Positions 60,971-64,000 of a stretch of DNA of 64,000 nucleotides are shown here, piece by piece. The notes beneath the pieces are model-generated. The model searched no databases. It saw nothing but the letters and a program-made list of their open reading frames with translations, and was not told where the DNA came from. The translations under genes were made by a program, and so were the position numbers. The DNA is from an uncultured Aquimarina sp. (GTDB taxonomy: Bacteria; Bacteroidota; Bacteroidia; Flavobacteriales; Flavobacteriaceae). The stretch covers positions 1 through 64,000 of the forward strand of contig CANMLL010000019.1 in NCBI GenBank assembly GCA_947498775.1. Reading direction: 5' to 3'. Within the stretch, counting starts at the first letter, position 1; the number at the start of each line of letters is the position of its first letter.

Positions 60971-61819
60971 ATGAAACGTATATTAGTTCCTACAGATTTT
61001 TCTAATAATGCTTATAACGCACTTTTTTATGCAACTCGTTTGTTTCAGGATGAAGCTTGTGAGTTTTTTATTCTTAACACCTTTGATGTTGATACACCAG
61101 TTTTGACCAGCAGAATTGATACTAGTAAAGGAGATATTTTGTACCAACAATTAAGTAATGAATCCCAAGAAAAGCTTACGAAAACATTGCATACTATAGT
61201 AAGAGACACAGAAGATTTTGACCATACTTTTGAAACCATATCAGTTTCCAAAAAATTGATCGAAACTATTAATAAAACTATAAAAAATAAGAAGATAGAT
61301 TTGGTAGTCATGGGCACCAAGGGGGCTAGTGGTATCAAAGAAGTTTTTATGGGCAGCAATACGGTTAAAGTAATTCAAAAGATTAAAGGTTGCGCTGTGG
61401 TTGCCGTTCCCGATCAGTTTGATTTTGAAAAACCTGTTGAGATTGCTTTTGCAACAGATTTTAGACGATTTTGTAGTGAAGAAGAGTTAGAGCCTCTTAT
61501 GAAGATGGCTTCTTTGTTTGATGCTAATATAAGGATCATGCATATTCATGAAGACGAAAAATTAGATGAGGTTCAAGAGCATAATTTCAAAAAGCTCAAA
61601 GAGCACTTAAAGGATTATAACTATAGTATGCATTGGGTGTCAAGATTTAATCAAAAGTCTGAAGTGATCAAAACATTTATAACCAAAATGAATATCAATA
61701 TGTTGGTGATGTTACGTTACAGGCATAGTCTTATCGAGGGTATAACGCGTGAACCAGTTGTTAAAAAGATAGGTTTTAGGGCAGTTATACCATTTATGGT
61801 AGTTCCTACAAACAAGTGA
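60971..61819 (+). CDS. tandem-domain universal stress protein
   Basis: 282 residues. Loop GTKGASGIKEVFMGSNT. Highly similar to the shortened gene just upstream. No operator was found in the 51-bp gap between the two, so they are probably one transcript. Its stop codon overlaps the operator at 61817. Confidence 0.9.
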   Translation: MKRILVPTDFSNNAYNALFYATRLFQDEACEFFILNTFDVDTPVLTSRIDTSKGDILYQQLSNESQEKLTKTLHTIVRDTEDFDHTFETISVSKKLIETINKTIKNKKIDLVVMGTKGASGIKEVFMGSNTVKVIQKIKGCAVVAVPDQFDFEKPVEIAFATDFRRFCSEEELEPLMKMASLFDANIRIMHIHEDEKLDEVQEHNFKKLKEHLKDYNYSMHWVSRFNQKSEVIKTFITKMNINMLVMLRYRHSLIEGITREPVVKKIGFRAVIPFMVVPTNK

Positions 61820-61828
61820 TAATTGTCA
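61817..61828 (+). promoter_or_regulatory. FNR/FixK-like operator overlapping a stop codon
   Basis: TGATaattGTCA beginning at the TGA stop codon of the upstream USP gene. -7 box TAAATTTA at 61852-61859, centre distance 33 bp. Confidence 0.75.
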
Positions 61829-61886
61829 TAGTTTTCATGAGGTAGTACCTATAAATTTATCCTATAAACTTTTAAAACGTAAAACA

Positions 61887-62738
61887 ATGAAAAAGAAGAT
61901 TCTATTGCCTACAGACTTTTCAAGTAACGCATGGAACGCTATACAATATGCATTAGAATTATATAAGCATGAAACCTGTGATTTTTATATACTTAATGCG
62001 TTTAATGCTGCAGGATATGCGTTAGAAAGTATGATGGTTCCCGAACCCGGAGAGAAACTATATGAAGAAGCCAAAGAAAAGTCAGAACAAGGGTTAAGTA
62101 AAATCCTTGAAAGATTAAGCTTTCGGGATGACGCCTCAGAACATAAGTTCTTTATGGTATCCCAATTTAATGGTTTGCTAGATGCGATCAAAGATGTGGT
62201 TGATAAACAAGACATCGAGATGATTATAATGGGTACAAAAGGAAGCTCTGATGCTGTCGATGTGATTTTTGGAAGTAATACAGTTATGGTGATGGAAAAA
62301 TCGAGAAACTGTCCAGTACTGGCAATACCCGAAGATGCTATTTATAAAGAATTAAAAGAAATTGTTTTTCCAACAGATTATAGAATGAATTTTAAACGCC
62401 GAGAGCTTCAAAATATCATCGATGTGGCAAGTATGAGTAATGCCGCAATTTGTGTTTTATATGCATCTGATGGTGATGCTCTTGATACAGAACAGGAAAA
62501 TAATAAAAAATTACTCGAAGAATATTTTGATAATTTAAGATATACATTCCATATACTTCATAATCTTGATGCACCATCTGCAGTACGTTGTTTTGTAGAA
62601 AGTAGAGAGAGCGATATGATCGCCTTTTTTAACAGAAAACATAGCTTTTTTGGAAGTATATTTTCAAGACCAATGGTGAAGAGTTTAGGGCGATATGCCA
62701 AGGTTCCGGTATTGGCATTACATGATTTAAGAAGTTAA
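61887..62738 (+). CDS. tandem-domain universal stress protein
   Basis: 283 residues. Begins KKKILLPTDFSSNAWNAIQYA; loop GTKGSSDAVDVIFGSNT. C-half carries SAVRCFVESRESDMIAFF, close to EAVQCFVESRDIDMITMI in the USP at 25081, showing that the dispersed and the clustered copies are of one lineage. Last USP of the array. Confidence 0.9.
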   Translation: MKKKILLPTDFSSNAWNAIQYALELYKHETCDFYILNAFNAAGYALESMMVPEPGEKLYEEAKEKSEQGLSKILERLSFRDDASEHKFFMVSQFNGLLDAIKDVVDKQDIEMIIMGTKGSSDAVDVIFGSNTVMVMEKSRNCPVLAIPEDAIYKELKEIVFPTDYRMNFKRRELQNIIDVASMSNAAICVLYASDGDALDTEQENNKKLLEEYFDNLRYTFHILHNLDAPSAVRCFVESRESDMIAFFNRKHSFFGSIFSRPMVKSLGRYAKVPVLALHDLRS

Positions 62739-62815
62739 GTAAACCGAAGATTGAGTTTTTCGACTATGCTCGACATGAGAAGGTAGAGAATTTTTATAAC
62801 CCAAAACATCAAAAA

Positions 62816-63223
62816 ATGAAGAATATAGGAGTCTGGATGGATAAAGAAAAGGCACATGTTATTACCACAAAAGATAATGGCGAAGATATTGTAACAATTA
62901 CTTCTAATATTGAAAACTTTCGCATACATGGGGGATCAGGAACCCGGCTAAAAGGAGGCCCACAAGATGTAGTGCAGGACAGTAAGTATTTAGAACGTGA
63001 AAAACATCAATTCAGAGCATACTTTACAGAGATAATCCCCCATATAAAAGATGCTGATAATGTAGCTATTTTTGGTCCAGCAGAAGCGGGAGAGAAATTT
63101 AATAAAGAACTAAAAGAGAACCACAAAAATATCTTTAATAAAGTCCAGGGCGTTTTTAGAGCAGATAGTATGACTGATAATCAAACAAAAGCTTTGGTAA
63201 GAGATTATTTTAAAAAAAAATAA
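62816..63223 (+). CDS. eRF1/Pelota-domain-like small protein
   Basis: 135 residues, no signal peptide. N-terminal strand pair (NIGVWMDKEKAHVITT) is followed by a central helix region and a C-terminal Rossmann-like part with NVAIFGPAEAGEKFNKEL, which resembles the middle domain of archaeal release factor/Pelota proteins and the small bacterial proteins sharing it. The function is unknown; such genes are often in stress loci. A 77-bp gap with a dispersed-repeat-like stretch precedes it. Confidence 0.55.
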   Translation: MKNIGVWMDKEKAHVITTKDNGEDIVTITSNIENFRIHGGSGTRLKGGPQDVVQDSKYLEREKHQFRAYFTEIIPHIKDADNVAIFGPAEAGEKFNKELKENHKNIFNKVQGVFRADSMTDNQTKALVRDYFKKK

Positions 63224-63283
63224 GTAAAATATAGTATAACATCTGTTAGTACATGCTTTATTTTTTCTAGTCAGGTAATGCTT

Positions 63284-63316
63284 AGACAACTCAAGCTTCG
63301 GTAGGTTGAGTTGTCT
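63284..63316 (+). terminator. terminator
   Basis: Eleven-bp perfect stem AGACAACTCAA (63284-63294) and TTGAGTTGTCT (63306-63316) followed by a short T-run. Confidence 0.8.
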
Positions 63317-63335
63317 TGCTTTTAAAAACGTATAT

Positions 63336-64000
63336 ATGGATAACCAGAATTTTGAGATTATAAAGTCTTCTGGTCAAAGAGTTAAATTTTCTCTTCATAA
63401 ACTCCGTAACTCTTTAAAACGAAGCGGAGCCGATGATCGTGCAATCGAACAAATCTTAGATACAGTAAGGGACGAATTGTATCAAGGAATTTCAACCAAA
63501 GAAATCTACAATAGGGCATTTGCCTTACTCAAAAAGACAAAACCTGTTTTTGCATCAAAATATAAGCTCAAAAAGGCAATTTATGAATTGGGCCCAACAG
63601 GCTTTCCTTTTGAACGTTTTGTAGCAGCTGTACTGCAGTATTCGGGGTACAAAGTAGAGGTTGGACAAATCATCTCCGGAAAATGTGTACCGCATGAAGT
63701 AGATGTGGTTGCTCGAAAAAACAGCACCTATATCGTAGTTGAATGTAAATTTCACGGAGAAGAAGGGCGTAACTGTAATGTAAAAGTTCCGCTATATATT
63801 CATTCTCGATATCAGGATATTGTGGCATTTCATCAGAATCAGAATCAAAAAGAAATAATTCCGGATCAGGGTTGGGTAGTTACCAATACACGTTTTACCA
63901 AAGATGCGATCAACTACGGAGAATGCGCAGGGTTATATTTACTTAGCTGGGATCGTCCAAAAGAAAATGGACTTAAAGACAGAATCGATCGCTTAGGACT
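63336..64000 (+). CDS. ATP-cone plus Mrr-like nuclease protein, cut by the window end
   Basis: At least 221 residues; the frame is open to the end. Residues 5-85 look like an ATP-cone domain (IIKSSGQRVKFSLHKLRNSL...VRDEL...STKEIYNRA). Residues 90-180 are a PD-(D/E)xK nuclease: Glu121-x-Asp123 in HEVDVV and Glu136-x-Lys138 in VECKFH. Similar two-domain proteins are annotated as restriction endonucleases; no methyltransferase is seen in the window, so its role could be in DNA or nucleotide stress as well. Confidence 0.75.
   Translation, partial: MDNQNFEIIKSSGQRVKFSLHKLRNSLKRSGADDRAIEQILDTVRDELYQGISTKEIYNRAFALLKKTKPVFASKYKLKKAIYELGPTGFPFERFVAAVLQYSGYKVEVGQIISGKCVPHEVDVVARKNSTYIVVECKFHGEEGRNCNVKVPLYIHSRYQDIVAFHQNQNQKEIIPDQGWVVTNTRFTKDAINYGECAGLYLLSWDRPKENGLKDRIDRLG

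Noticed and set aside
1-64000. tRNA or rRNA genes
   Set aside because: No cloverleaf-like T-loop (GGTTCGAAT-type) sequence with matching acceptor stem or rRNA-like stretch was seen while reading; this was not tested with a covariance-model search.

Overview
This is an AT-rich window from a marine-type member of the Flavobacteriaceae (Bacteroidota); Aquimarina or a close relative would fit, but the species cannot be fixed from sequence alone. The assignment rests on TAnnTTTG -7 promoter boxes, a fused ccoNO cbb3 oxidase gene, DUF6799 and WG-repeat proteins, and a CcoS/NO/Q/P/G/H/SafE gene order. About 72 protein genes were recognised. No tRNA, rRNA, CRISPR, prophage or insertion sequence was seen.

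Layout. 1-22.5 kb: small stress and redox operons (SYLF protein, flavodoxin, DUF302, DUF4332, 1-Cys peroxiredoxin, transglutaminase-like protein, SDR, acylphosphatase, phosphoribosyltransferase, bactofilin-like membrane protein, flavin reductase with M20 peptidase and a P-loop protein, DUF2267, USP, deoC/deoD/trx, ClbS-like, CbpA/CbpM, M50 protease). 22.7-25 kb: a PAS histidine kinase overlapping a receiver-cNMP-Crp/HTH response regulator. 25-31.4 kb: USP, HemN, and a sulfur-oxidation group (rhodanese, sulfite dehydrogenase, cytochrome c, sulfurtransferase, sterol-desaturase-like). 32.3-39 kb: the cbb3 oxidase operon. 39-45.6 kb: a periplasmic nitrate reductase operon with an NrfC/NrfD-like quinol module. 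45.7-53 kb: two porins, pckA, an SLC13 carrier, USP. 53.1-56.1 kb: pdxH and ccoI. 56.2-62.7 kb: a tandem array of seven USP genes. The right edge holds an eRF1-like small protein and a truncated ATP-cone plus nuclease gene.

The main result is regulatory. Twenty-one copies of TGAY-N4-RTCA (one a variant) lie in front of operons. They define 24 promoter directions, and in every one a TAnnTTTG-like -7 box is centred exactly 33 bp from the operator centre, which is the geometry of a class II FNR/FixK promoter. The sites precede cco, ccoI, most USP operons, peroxiredoxin, cbpA, pckA and many orphan genes. The kinase/regulator pair is a good candidate controller: its PAS domain keeps the positions of the FixL heme His and Arg (His66, Arg86), and its partner fuses a FixJ-like receiver to a FixK-like Crp output. 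This would be a low-oxygen circuit shortened from FixL-FixJ-FixK to two proteins. A second operator, GTAAC-N4-GTTAC, has the same 33-bp geometry and precedes only the rhodanese gene and the sulfite dehydrogenase operon, implying a separate Crp-family regulator for sulfur oxidation.
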